In this document: piece after piece, positions 16,683-24,722 of the stretch
Layout: the number at the start of each line of letters is the position of its first letter
How positions within the stretch are numbered: position 1 is the stretch's first letter
Origin: Candidatus Villigracilis adiacens
GTDB lineage: Bacteria; Chloroflexota; Anaerolineae; Anaerolineales; Villigracilaceae
Direction: 5' to 3'
Assembly: GCA_016703605.1 (NCBI GenBank)
Contig: JADJBU010000022.1
Location: forward strand, 124,001 to 188,000
DNA length: 64,000 nucleotides
Made by a program: the position numbers and the translations under genes
The notes under the pieces: model-generated
Seen by the model: the letters and a program-made list of their open reading frames with translations, nothing else
What the model was told of the DNA's origin: nothing
The model's database searches: none

Positions 16683-16798
16683 CTGGCGTTACGCAGTGCG
16701 TCGCGCCAAACGGGTCAGAGTGTCCAGTAAACAGGGAAAATCCTCTCGTGAGACTCATCTGTTTCTGGCTGGTGCGACGCACTCTCCGTGTAGGTGAG
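16683..16798. repeat. Long imperfect inverted repeat, possible small element
   Basis: Outer arms CAGTGCGTCGCGCC (near 16694) and GGTGCGACGCACTC (near 16771) pair with two mismatches, and inner arms CCAGTAAACAG and CTGTTTCTGG pair as well. The 7-mer TTAAAAA flanks both sides (16676-16682, 16799-16805), which could be a duplicated target, although A-rich. No coding potential was seen. Confidence 0.4.
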
Positions 16799-16802
16799 TT
16801 AA

Positions 16803-16840
16803 AAATACAACCCGACATCCAAAGATGACGGGTTGTATTT
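16803..16840 (-). terminator. Intrinsic terminator of the beta-oxidation operon
   Basis: A perfect 12-bp stem (AAATACAACCCG with CGGGTTGTATTT) and a 14-base loop lie 10 bases after the SCP2 stop on the minus strand and end in a T-rich stretch in that direction. Confidence 0.8.
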
Positions 16841-16850
16841 TACACACCTT

Positions 16851-17177
16851 TTACTTGATCTTGAACATCTGGGTCAATTTCATCGCCAAATTCAAGTCAC
16901 CTGCCAGTTTGAGTTTTCCCTGCATGAAAGCAGCCATGCCGTCGATCTCGCCAGTGAAGATTTTGACATAATCGCTCGAGTCAGCGGTGAGGGTCATCTT
17001 GGGAGAAGCGTGTTCACCCTTGGCAACTTCGCATTTGCCATCTTTGATGATCGCGTACCATTCACCGGGTTCTTCGCCCGTGAACTTGAACTGGATGGTT
17101 GCATCCAGTCCCGCCGCTTTTTCGGGGATGAACGCGCCGGGCATTTTGGACATGAGGGTTTCGATTGTGAGAGCCAT
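16851..17177 (-). CDS. SCP2 sterol-carrier domain protein
   Basis: 108 residues, a complete stand-alone SCP2 domain. Blocks seen: IQFKFTGEEPGEWYAIIKDGKCEVAKGEH, ASPKMTLTADSSDYVKIFTGEIDGMAAFMQGKLKLAGDLNLAMKL split over strands and helices, the last part (M-x-G-K-L-K-x-x-G-D) being diagnostic. Such proteins bind fatty acyl-CoA. It is the last gene of the beta-oxidation operon, 79 bases after the thiolase, so a role in holding or delivering acyl-CoA to that pathway is likely. Shine-Dalgarno AAAGGAA precedes the ATG. Confidence 0.9.
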   Translation of the reverse strand: MALTIETLMSKMPGAFIPEKAAGLDATIQFKFTGEEPGEWYAIIKDGKCEVAKGEHASPKMTLTADSSDYVKIFTGEIDGMAAFMQGKLKLAGDLNLAMKLTQMFKIK

Positions 17178-17256
17178 TGGTTAGTTTCCTTTTTGTGTTG
17201 TGGTTAGAAAATTACCAATCACTAATTACTGGTAAATGGTGATTGGGGGTTGGTAA

Positions 17257-18441
17257 TTACTGAAGGTTTTCAAAGATCGCCGCCGCGCCCATGCCGCCGC
17301 CGATGCACATGGTAACCATACCATACTTGGACCTGCGGCGTCCCATTTCGTAGATGAGCTGGGTGGTAAGCTTGGAGCCGGTACAGCCGAGCGGATGCCC
17401 GAGGGCGATTGCGCCGCCGTTGACATTGACCTTATCCGGGTCAATTTCGAGGGTCTGCATCACCGCAAGGGATTGAGCCGCAAAAGCTTCATTCAACTCG
17501 AAGAGATCAATATCGTTGAGCGACAGACCAGCGGTTTTGATAGCCTTCGGGATTGCAGCAATTGGACCAATGCCCATCAATTCCGGTGGGACGCCTCCGA
17601 CTGCGAAGGAGACGAATCTTGCTAGCGGCTTGAGTCCCAGCTCGTGGGCTTTCTCCGCAGACATGACCATGACCGCCGAAGCGCCATCTGACATTTGAGA
17701 GGAATTTCCAGCGGTGACAAAACCGCCTTCTTTGAAAGCAGGCTTCAGCTTGGCGAGACCTTCGATAGTCGAGTCGCCGCGCGGACCTTCATCGCGCTTG
17801 ACGGTGAAGTTTTTCTTGACGACCTTGCCATCCACATACTCGTTGACCTCCACATCAATGGACACAAGTTCGGGGTCGAAGATTCCAGTATCGACCGCCT
17901 TGGCGGCTTTCTGATTGCTCTTCAATGAAAATTCATCTTGCTGTTCGCGAGTGATGCCGTACTTCACAGACACGTTCTCAGCAGTAAGACCCATGTTGGT
18001 GTAATAGTGCGGCAACTCCATCGCAAACTGCGGATTGGGCGAAAACTTATAGCCCATCATTGGCACCATCGACATGGACTCAACACCCGCACCAATGCCG
18101 ATTTCAATATCGCCTGCCTTGATGGCGTGGGCAATGTGCGCAATGGATTGCACGCCTGATGAGCAATAGCGATTGATGGTCTCTGCAGGGACCGTATCAG
18201 GCAGACCCGCGCGAATGGAAATGGTACGCGCCACGTTCATGCCCTGCTCGCCTTCGGGGAAAGCACAGCCAAAGACCACATCTTCAATTTGTGCAGGGTC
18301 AAGGTTGGGCGTGCGGTTCAGCAATTCTTTGATCACCGCAGCACCCATCTCATCAGGACGAACCGTTGCCATGCCACCGCGCTTGGCTTTGCCAACAGGA
18401 GTGCGGACGGCGCTAACGATAACAGCTTCTTTTGTTGTCAT
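17257..18441 (-). CDS. fadA: Acetyl-CoA C-acyltransferase (thiolase)
   Basis: 394 residues. The nucleophile is C93 in NRYCSSG, with the second cysteine in MCIGGGMGAA and His in GHPLGCTG near the C-terminus, and the NEAFA motif at ELNEAFAAQSL. It cleaves 3-ketoacyl-CoA with CoA to acetyl-CoA and a shortened acyl-CoA; the FadA rather than biosynthetic AtoB role is inferred from the operon. It follows the bifunctional hydratase/dehydrogenase by 72 bases, a gap filled by a degenerate repeat hairpin. ATG 18441 has AAGGAG upstream. Confidence 0.93.
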   Translation of the reverse strand: MTTKEAVIVSAVRTPVGKAKRGGMATVRPDEMGAAVIKELLNRTPNLDPAQIEDVVFGCAFPEGEQGMNVARTISIRAGLPDTVPAETINRYCSSGVQSIAHIAHAIKAGDIEIGIGAGVESMSMVPMMGYKFSPNPQFAMELPHYYTNMGLTAENVSVKYGITREQQDEFSLKSNQKAAKAVDTGIFDPELVSIDVEVNEYVDGKVVKKNFTVKRDEGPRGDSTIEGLAKLKPAFKEGGFVTAGNSSQMSDGASAVMVMSAEKAHELGLKPLARFVSFAVGGVPPELMGIGPIAAIPKAIKTAGLSLNDIDLFELNEAFAAQSLAVMQTLEIDPDKVNVNGGAIALGHPLGCTGSKLTTQLIYEMGRRRSKYGMVTMCIGGGMGAAAIFENLQ

Positions 18442-18513
18442 AGATAATCTCCTTATCAGAGAGTCAAAGGTCGAAGGTCACAGGTCAGCAGACTTTCGAC
18501 TTTTGACCTTCGA

Positions 18514-20895
18514 CTAGTTTCGTAAAGGCTTCCCATTCTGCAAGATCGACCACATTCTAGCTTGGGTTTTTTCCTCACCACAAAGAGATAAAAATGCTTC
18601 TCTTTCCAAATCCAGAATATATTGCTCGCTCACCCAGGTCGGCTTGGTGATGTCGCCGCCAGCGATGATGTGCGCCAGTTTGGTGGCGATATGTGAATCA
18701 TATTCGGTAATGTAATGGCCTTCTTTGAACGCCCAGGCACCGATCTTCATTGCGCCGAACATATCACGCCCAGCGGCATAGATGAGTTCAGGTGTCGGCG
18801 GTCTGTACCCCGCGTTGACCATGTGTAGCACTTCTTTCTTGGCTTCGGTGAGCAGATGGTCGCGGTTGGTCACAATGCGGTCTTGCGGACCAAGGATGCC
18901 CATTCCGCGCGCTTCTTCTGCGGAGGTGGCGACTTTCGCCTGACCAATTTGCAGGAAAGCTTTTTGAATGAACGGGAACGGCTCGGCATCCGGAACTTTC
19001 ACCGCAGGATTAATGATGCGGCGCATGTATTCTTTTGTACCCGCGCCCGCAGGAATCACACCCGCGCCAAGTTCAACCAAACCGATATAGGTTTCAGAAG
19101 CAGCCACTACACGCGAGGCGTGCATGGTCACTTCGCATCCACCACCGAGCGCCAGCCCAGCAGGAGCGACCACCACAGGCTTAGGCGAGTAACGCATGCG
19201 CATGTTCATATTTTGCAGGCGGCGAATGGCATCATCGAGTTGATCCCACATACCTTGCTGAGCCGCAACCACGACCATAAACAAATTTGCACCCGCGCTG
19301 AAGTTATCCGCTTCACTACCAACGACCAAGCCGTCGAAATCGGTTTCGAGTTTGTCCAACGCTTCAGAGGTGATGGCAAAAATATCATCATCGAGTGCGT
19401 TCATCTTGGTATGGAATTCCACCAAGCCCACGCCGTCGCCAATGTCAAACAAGGTCGCGCCTGCGTTCTTGCTCACTTCTTTCTTCGTGCCGCGCAAATC
19501 CTTCAGGAACACAAATCCTTCGGGCTGCTTGAACTTCACATACTTGCCCTTGGCAACGTCATACGCGCCAATCTTATTCGTGCCTTTGTATTGATAGAAG
19601 GTCTCGCAACCATTCTTCAACATCTCGTCCACCCACTTGGCGGCGGGGTAACCTTCAGCCTTCATGCGCTTGACGGTTTCTTTCACGCCGAGCATATCCC
19701 AGATCTCAAACGCGCCCGCCTCGTGCATAAAGCCCCAACGGATGGCATCATCGATCGGTTTGGCAGTATCGGCTACTTCGGGGATGATGGATGAAACGTA
19801 TTGGAAACTTTGATACGTGAGCGCCTTGACGAGCTGCGCTGCCTTGTCATCCGCTTCCAACATGACCTTGAGCCTGTCACCCAATCCCTCGACATCTTTC
19901 GCCGCCTTGACCGAGTCGAAGCGCGGCTTGCCCGCAGGGACATGCTCCAGCGTGTTCAAATCCAGTGAGTAGAACTGCTTCTTCCCCTCCGCATCACGGA
20001 CTTCCTTATAGAAACCGACTTTAGTCTTGTTGCCAAGCCACTTTCGCTCCATCAACGTGTCCATCAGTTTCTGCGGTTTTTCGGCGGCGAGATATTTCTG
20101 TCCGAGTTTGTCATGCGGAATCAAGGGCGCAAGATTCTTGCCTACGTGATGCCACACGTCCACACCGACCAGATCTATCAGCCTGAACGTGGCTGTTTTT
20201 GGGCGACCCATCAAAGGTCCAGTAAGAGCGTCCACTTCATCCACGGTGTATTCGTTGTTGAGAATAAAATCCATGGCGAACGCACCCGTACCGAACGCCA
20301 CACGATTGCCGATGAAGTTGGGCGTATCTTTGCAGAGCACGATGCCCTTGCCCAAGCGATACTCGCCGAAGTGCGAAATGAATTCGACAACTTCCTTTGA
20401 GGTATCGGGCGTGGGGATGATTTCCAACAGTTTCAAGTAGCGCGGCGGGTTGAAGAAGTGCGTGCCAAGGAAATGCTTCTTGAATTCCTTCGAGCGACCT
20501 TCCGCAATGGATGCAACGGGAATGCCCGAAGTGTTGGTCGAAACGATTGCATTCGGCTTGCGAACTTCATCAATGCGCACCATCAAATCCTGCTTGATCT
20601 TCAGGTTCTCGATGATGGCTTCGCAGATCCAATCCGCTTCGGCGACGGCGCCAAAATCATCTTCGAGATTGCCGAGCTTGACCAAGGTCTTCAACTCATC
20701 GCCCATCAAGTTGGCAGGGCGGGCTTTGATGCATCGATCCCAACCTTCTTTGACGATCTTGTTTTTGTCAGGTGAATCTTTCGCAACAATATCGAGCAAG
20801 GTTACAGGCACACCGATATTCGCCAAATGCGCGGCGATCGCGGCACCCATCGTTCCCGAGCCGATGACAACTGCTTTGTGGATGTTGTATTTCAT
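18514..20895 (-). CDS. fadN: 3-hydroxyacyl-CoA dehydrogenase / enoyl-CoA hydratase, FadN type
   Basis: 793 residues. The dehydrogenase half comes first: NAD loop VIGSGTMGAAIAAHLANIG (residues 10-28), STNTSGIPVASIA, HFFNPPRYLKLLEIIP and KDTPNFIGNR, then a second C-terminal dehydrogenase segment. The enoyl-CoA hydratase domain is at the C-terminal end, with NFSAGANLFMVVV and PAGLALGGGCEVTMHASRVV. This order (dehydrogenase first) is that of Bacillus FadN, not of proteobacterial FadB. The two conserved hydratase regions carry oxyanion-hole glycines; one usual catalytic Glu appears in GLVELGAGVIPAG. It performs hydration and oxidation in the acyl-CoA cycle together with the FadA thiolase downstream. 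Confidence 0.93.
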   Translation of the reverse strand: MKYNIHKAVVIGSGTMGAAIAAHLANIGVPVTLLDIVAKDSPDKNKIVKEGWDRCIKARPANLMGDELKTLVKLGNLEDDFGAVAEADWICEAIIENLKIKQDLMVRIDEVRKPNAIVSTNTSGIPVASIAEGRSKEFKKHFLGTHFFNPPRYLKLLEIIPTPDTSKEVVEFISHFGEYRLGKGIVLCKDTPNFIGNRVAFGTGAFAMDFILNNEYTVDEVDALTGPLMGRPKTATFRLIDLVGVDVWHHVGKNLAPLIPHDKLGQKYLAAEKPQKLMDTLMERKWLGNKTKVGFYKEVRDAEGKKQFYSLDLNTLEHVPAGKPRFDSVKAAKDVEGLGDRLKVMLEADDKAAQLVKALTYQSFQYVSSIIPEVADTAKPIDDAIRWGFMHEAGAFEIWDMLGVKETVKRMKAEGYPAAKWVDEMLKNGCETFYQYKGTNKIGAYDVAKGKYVKFKQPEGFVFLKDLRGTKKEVSKNAGATLFDIGDGVGLVEFHTKMNALDDDIFAITSEALDKLETDFDGLVVGSEADNFSAGANLFMVVVAAQQGMWDQLDDAIRRLQNMNMRMRYSPKPVVVAPAGLALGGGCEVTMHASRVVAASETYIGLVELGAGVIPAGAGTKEYMRRIINPAVKVPDAEPFPFIQKAFLQIGQAKVATSAEEARGMGILGPQDRIVTNRDHLLTEAKKEVLHMVNAGYRPPTPELIYAAGRDMFGAMKIGAWAFKEGHYITEYDSHIATKLAHIIAGGDITKPTWVSEQYILDLEREAFLSLCGEEKTQARMWSILQNGKPLRN

Positions 20896-20936
20896 GGCTT
20901 CTCCTTTTTTAGTAATTGGTAAGTAGTAATTGGTAA

Positions 20937-21410
20937 TTAGGTTTTGAGAAAAGCAAAGTCTTTTTCGGAAAATAGAATTAAAGAAGCATCGTCAATTGGG
21001 TCGACATGATACTCTGCGGCTGTTTCGCGAACTGCGGATTTCTTCTGTTCAGAACGAACGGTCTTCAATCCACTTGCAAAAGAATTTAGTTGACGCGCCA
21101 ATGAAGTTAATCCTTCAACATACTCTCGAATTTCATTCGGTTCCATCAACCCACGTTCTTTCACGCGGTTTAGCCAATATTTGGTTTCAAACAAACTTCC
21201 ACGAGAGTAATATAGGAATTGAAGTTTCTCTCCAAAGTTATACCTACCAACCGACTCGGCGATATTGGCTCCAATTGAATCCGCAGAACGCGTGATCTGC
21301 TTGCCAAGAACATCTTTCGCAAAGCCATCCCATCCAACAACCTTCTTCCAGATGGAATCTGCAATTGTCTCAGCCGCTTTCAACACCTGCAAATCTTCAA
21401 AAGTCGCCAT
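20937..21410 (-). CDS. Four-helix-bundle protein (23S rRNA intervening-sequence protein family)
   Basis: 157 residues from ATG 21410; the preceding in-frame ATG is part of the GGAGA ribosome site. The family pattern is visible: MATFEDLQVLKAAETIADSIW, ITRSADSIGANIAESVGR and FLYYSRGSLFETKYWL followed by a helix with ERGLM. These proteins occur inside rRNA intervening sequences or free in genomes, form pentamers, and have unclear function. The C-terminal 40 residues extend beyond the usual length of about 120. It sits between the FadN gene and an acyl-CoA dehydrogenase gene, bounded on both sides by TAATTGGTAATTA-type repeats, which hints at insertion of a gene cassette in an existing operon. 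Confidence 0.82.
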   Translation of the reverse strand: MATFEDLQVLKAAETIADSIWKKVVGWDGFAKDVLGKQITRSADSIGANIAESVGRYNFGEKLQFLYYSRGSLFETKYWLNRVKERGLMEPNEIREYVEGLTSLARQLNSFASGLKTVRSEQKKSAVRETAAEYHVDPIDDASLILFSEKDFAFLKT

Positions 21411-21450
21411 TACATTCTCCAATTACCAATTACCATTTACCAATTACGAT

Positions 21451-22710
21451 TTACCGTAACTCCGCTCCCGTATACCCCAAGATCTGCCGCGCTACCACCA
21501 TACGATTGATCTGACCCGTGCCTTCATAAATATCGGTGATCTTCGCATCGCGGAACCATTTCTCGAGCAGGAACTCGCGGCTGTAGCCAAGCGGACCCAT
21601 GATCTCCACAGCCTTCTGCGTGATCTTGGTGACGATGTCGCCTGCGCGCACTTTGCTCATGGACGACTCGAGCGCGTTGGATTTCTTATTATCTGCCATC
21701 CAGACGGCTTTCAATGTAAGCAGCCAGGCGGAGCGCAATTGAATTTCCATATCGATGACATCTTTTTCAATGGAGGTCAATTTGGTGCGTGGCAATCCAT
21801 AGCGGATTTTGACGCCGTTCTCTTCCAGCTTCTCTTTGAGGAATTCAAGCGCGGCTCTTGCTACGCCGATACCGGATGCCGCTACGAGCGGACGTGTCGC
21901 ATCGAAGGTTGCCATCGCGCCTTTGAAACCAGTTGTTGTCTTTTCAACGGTGGGGCTGCCCAAAACATTCTCAAATGGCACACGTGCATCGACTAACGAA
22001 ATCGCAGCCGTATCACTGGCGCGGATGCCAAGTTTATGCTCAAGTTTGGTAACCTTCACCCCAGGCGTTCCTGATTCCACAACAAAAGCCCGCATCCCCG
22101 AGCGCCCCGCAGACGGGTCAATGCTTGCCCAAACGACAATAAAACCTTTGCCAAGTTTTTCGTATTCGTTGAAAGACTTATCGCCACCTGTGACGAAGAT
22201 CTTCTCGCCGTTGATAACCCATTCATTGGTCTTTTCATCTAGAACCGCACGCGCACGGATCGCAGATGTATCCGAACCTGCGCCGGGTTCGGTCATACAC
22301 ATCGCGGCGTAGGTCGGTTTGTCATCGTTGAAACGCGCGAGGAATTTGGCTTTCTGTTCTGGCGAGCCAGCCGCAGCCACTGCCGCAGCGCCAAGTCCGC
22401 CGCCGGGAGTGATGAGGTAAAAGCCTACATCACCCCAAGCCAGCATTTCGATCTGGGAAGCAAGTTTTTGATAACCGATCGGCGGGCGTTTTTCCGCGCC
22501 TTCCTTTGGTTTTTCTTCTGCAATGGTCAAGCCACCGCCGCCGCCCATTGAGCGCATGGCAGAGTGCATAAATTCAACATAATCCCACGGGATCGCATGT
22601 TCGTTCTCGTCCATTTCACGGGAAGTGCTGCGCATCATATTTTCCGCAACAGTCTTCAACATCGCGTTCATTTGGACGATGGGTTTCGGGGCTTCAAATT
22701 CGATGGTCAT
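21451..22710 (-). CDS. Acyl-CoA dehydrogenase
   Basis: 419 residues from ATG 22710, preceded by AAAGGAGA; a longer frame would run through the repeat spacer. FAD/substrate motifs: YAAMCMTEPGAGSDTSAI (family signature), WVINGEKIFVTGG, KLGIRASDTAAISLVDARVP and the C-terminal IMGPLGYSREFLLEKWFRDAKITDIYEGTGQINRMVVAR region, whose YEGT carries the usual catalytic Glu. It introduces the first double bond in acyl-CoA and passes electrons to ETF, not found here. It is paralogous to the next gene upstream, and the two may form a heteromer or act on different chain lengths. Confidence 0.92.
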   Translation of the reverse strand: MTIEFEAPKPIVQMNAMLKTVAENMMRSTSREMDENEHAIPWDYVEFMHSAMRSMGGGGGLTIAEEKPKEGAEKRPPIGYQKLASQIEMLAWGDVGFYLITPGGGLGAAAVAAAGSPEQKAKFLARFNDDKPTYAAMCMTEPGAGSDTSAIRARAVLDEKTNEWVINGEKIFVTGGDKSFNEYEKLGKGFIVVWASIDPSAGRSGMRAFVVESGTPGVKVTKLEHKLGIRASDTAAISLVDARVPFENVLGSPTVEKTTTGFKGAMATFDATRPLVAASGIGVARAALEFLKEKLEENGVKIRYGLPRTKLTSIEKDVIDMEIQLRSAWLLTLKAVWMADNKKSNALESSMSKVRAGDIVTKITQKAVEIMGPLGYSREFLLEKWFRDAKITDIYEGTGQINRMVVARQILGYTGAELR

Positions 22711-22726
22711 GATTCTCTCCTTTAGG

Positions 22727-22797
22727 TCAAAGGTTGCAGGTTTAAGGTTGAAGGTTTTCATGTAACCTGTAACTTGCAACTTGTAACCTTCAAATGG
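22727..22797. repeat. Degenerate short-repeat spacer forming a hairpin
   Basis: The gap between the two acyl-CoA dehydrogenase genes is built of variants of AGGTTGCAGGTTTAAGGTTGAAGGTT followed by its approximate complement (ACCTGTAACTTGCAACTTGTAACCTT in parts). The RNA would fold into an imperfect hairpin. The gaps at 18459-18513 (AAAGGTCGAAGGTCACAGGTC), 20912-20940 and 21420-21456 (TAATTGGTAATTA) and 23925-24010 (TACTTGTCTACTTG) are built the same way from different words. Confidence 0.5.
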
Positions 22798-22799
22798 TT

Positions 22800-23888
22800 C
22801 TACACAATTGCAAGTCCTAAAAGCATCGGAAAACCGCGCCCGTTGCGCATGAGCAATTCGACCGGGTTCTCGCGGATATAGCCGTGACCGCCGTAAATTT
22901 GCACGCCGCGGTCAGTCACCATCATTGCCATGTCACAAGCACCGGTGAAGGCGAGATATGCTGAGACACAACTATCTTCTTTGTTGTTATCAATCTTCCA
23001 GGCGGCTTCCCACGTCATCAAGCGCATTGATTCGAGCTCCACTGCCATCTCTGCCAGCATGAAAGCGACAGCCTGCTTCTGCGCGATCTTCACGCCGAAG
23101 GCTTCGCGCTCCTTGGCGTAGTTCTTTGCATAATCCAGCGAGGACCTGGCTACACCCAAAGCGGTCGCAGCGGAGGCAACTCTCATCGCGTCGAGGATCA
23201 AGCCAAAGTCGTGGCCTGAGGCGCCGCCAAGTCGTTCGGCGGTCACGTTCTCCAGTTTGACGCGGTACATGGGCAGGGCATTGAGTCCCATCAGTTTTTC
23301 GCGTTCCTCAGAGATGGATAAACCCGCCGCCTCTTTCTTGACGATGAAGCCTTGTGTGACTCCATTGAGATTTGCGTACACAATGAGCGCTTCGGCGTCT
23401 TTGGCAAATGGCACAAACGCTTTCTCACCGTTCAGAACATATGCACCGCCTTCGGCGTTGGCAGTGGTCTTGAGTTCATTCGGGTCGAAGTTGAAACTGT
23501 ATTCGATGAGTGCGCCGGTGTAAGGAGCCCACGCGCCTTCGATGATCCTGGGAAGGTATTCCTGCTTCTGTTCTTCGGTGCCGCCCAGCAAAATGGGCGT
23601 GGCAAACAGCGACGGGGTCATCACGGCAAGCGCGCCAGCCAGATCGCCAAACGCCATCTCTTCCACAGCGAGGACGTTGGTGATGGCGCTGCGATCACCG
23701 AAACCGCCATACGCCTCAGGCGTGGACGCTTGCAGCAGACCCAGCTCCCAGCCTTTGTTGACAAGCTTCTGCGGCATCGCGTGATTTTCTTCCGCATCAT
23801 GCGCGGCAGGACGCAGGTCGTTGGAAGCGAATTTCCCCACCGCGTCGATCAACATTTGTTGTTCTTCATTAGGTTCGAACGAGTACAT
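22800..23888 (-). CDS. Acyl-CoA dehydrogenase-like protein
   Basis: 362 residues. It follows the family fold: EEQQMLIDAVGKFASNDLRP at the N-terminus, VLNGEKAFVPFAKDAEALIV in the middle and EREAFGVKIAQKQAVAFMLAEMAVE plus QIYGGHGYIRENPVE at the end. The usual TEPxAGSD motif is absent; the corresponding region reads LIEYSFNFDPNE. The C-terminus stops soon after the GGHGY motif and lacks the YEGT catalytic Glu, so it may be a non-canonical or auxiliary subunit. It is the first gene after the regulator, with AAAGGAG ahead of its ATG, and probably works with the normal dehydrogenase next to it. Confidence 0.85.
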   Translation of the reverse strand: MYSFEPNEEQQMLIDAVGKFASNDLRPAAHDAEENHAMPQKLVNKGWELGLLQASTPEAYGGFGDRSAITNVLAVEEMAFGDLAGALAVMTPSLFATPILLGGTEEQKQEYLPRIIEGAWAPYTGALIEYSFNFDPNELKTTANAEGGAYVLNGEKAFVPFAKDAEALIVYANLNGVTQGFIVKKEAAGLSISEEREKLMGLNALPMYRVKLENVTAERLGGASGHDFGLILDAMRVASAATALGVARSSLDYAKNYAKEREAFGVKIAQKQAVAFMLAEMAVELESMRLMTWEAAWKIDNNKEDSCVSAYLAFTGACDMAMMVTDRGVQIYGGHGYIRENPVELLMRNGRGFPMLLGLAIV

Positions 23889-24010
23889 CTCTTTTCACTC
23901 CTTTTGTTCGTGGTGGAGAAGAAAACAGGTACACATGTACACAGGTTTACTTCTCCGCTTGTTTACTTGCCTACGCGTCTACTTGTCTACTTGTTTACCT
24001 TTTTACCTGT

Positions 24011-24571
24011 CTACTTCAACATACCCTTCAAAATAAAATCGGAATACTCATCGGCAATTTGCTCAATGGATTTGGGTCCATTCGGGCGATACCAGGTGAG
24101 AGTCCAATTCAATGTACCCATAATGGCGCGGGTGGCGAGACCCGTATCGGTTAATGCAAACGTTTTCTTTGCCACACCTTCTTCTAAAACGTCGTGCCAT
24201 AGTTTTTCAAAGTTATCGCGCAGTGGAACATGGCGGGCATGGTTTTTCTTATCGAGCGAGCGATGCTCGAATAGCAGCACAGAAGTCAGGTCAGAATTTT
24301 CAGCAAGCCCTGTGAGGTAGCCGCGGATCATCAATCTAAGTTTTTGGTCGGGGGAAATATTTTGAGTGGAGATGGCGGAGATATGTTCAGTCAGCATGGC
24401 AAGAGCCCGGTCAAGTAACGCCAGCAAAATCTCCTGTTTAGATGAAACGTGATGATATAGACTGGCTTTTTGCACATTCACCGCCCCCGCAATATCAGAC
24501 ATGGACGCGCCATGAAAGCCCTTCTGGCGAAAGACCTGTGCGGCAGCATCAAGAACATCGTCTCTGGTCAT
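24011..24571 (-). CDS. TetR family transcriptional regulator
   Basis: 186 residues. The N-terminal helix-turn-helix is clear: RDDVLDAAAQVFRQKGFHGASMSDIAGAVNVQKASLYHHVSSKQEIL. The C-terminal part is a variable ligand-binding domain with ARHVPLRDNFEKLWHDVLEEG and TRAIMGTLNWTLTWYRP, similar to TetR_C of fatty-acid-degradation regulators, where acyl-CoA releases DNA. It is the first gene of the beta-oxidation run on the minus strand, so it likely represses itself and the operon. A 16-bp palindrome lies 12 bases ahead of its start codon. Confidence 0.9.
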   Translation of the reverse strand: MTRDDVLDAAAQVFRQKGFHGASMSDIAGAVNVQKASLYHHVSSKQEILLALLDRALAMLTEHISAISTQNISPDQKLRLMIRGYLTGLAENSDLTSVLLFEHRSLDKKNHARHVPLRDNFEKLWHDVLEEGVAKKTFALTDTGLATRAIMGTLNWTLTWYRPNGPKSIEQIADEYSDFILKGMLK

Positions 24572-24582
24572 GTGTCTCCTTC

Positions 24583-24598
24583 CCTACCGAACGGTAGG
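24583..24598. promoter_or_regulatory. Palindromic TetR operator
   Basis: CCTACCG and CGGTAGG are perfect inverted arms around AA. The site overlaps the predicted transcription start of tetR, so a bound dimer would block the promoter. The shape (TACCGxxCGGTA core) is like that of fatty-acid-type TetR operators. It may also act on the divergent epimerase gene. Confidence 0.7.
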
Positions 24599-24605
24599 TA
24601 GGCAT

Positions 24606-24634
24606 AGTTTACTACTGTCAATATGGAGAGTCAA
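24606..24634 (-). promoter_or_regulatory. Promoter of tetR and the beta-oxidation operon
   Basis: On the minus strand, TTGACT (24634-24629), a 17-base spacer and TAAACT (24611-24606). The expected start falls at about 24599, at the edge of the palindromic operator. Confidence 0.6.
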
Positions 24635-24722
24635 GAGAAATCTCTTCACTGTTCATTAACAATGCCGTAACATTTCATCAAGTAGAATCGTCCACGAGGT
24701 ATCCAAACTGAGGAGAACTTCT

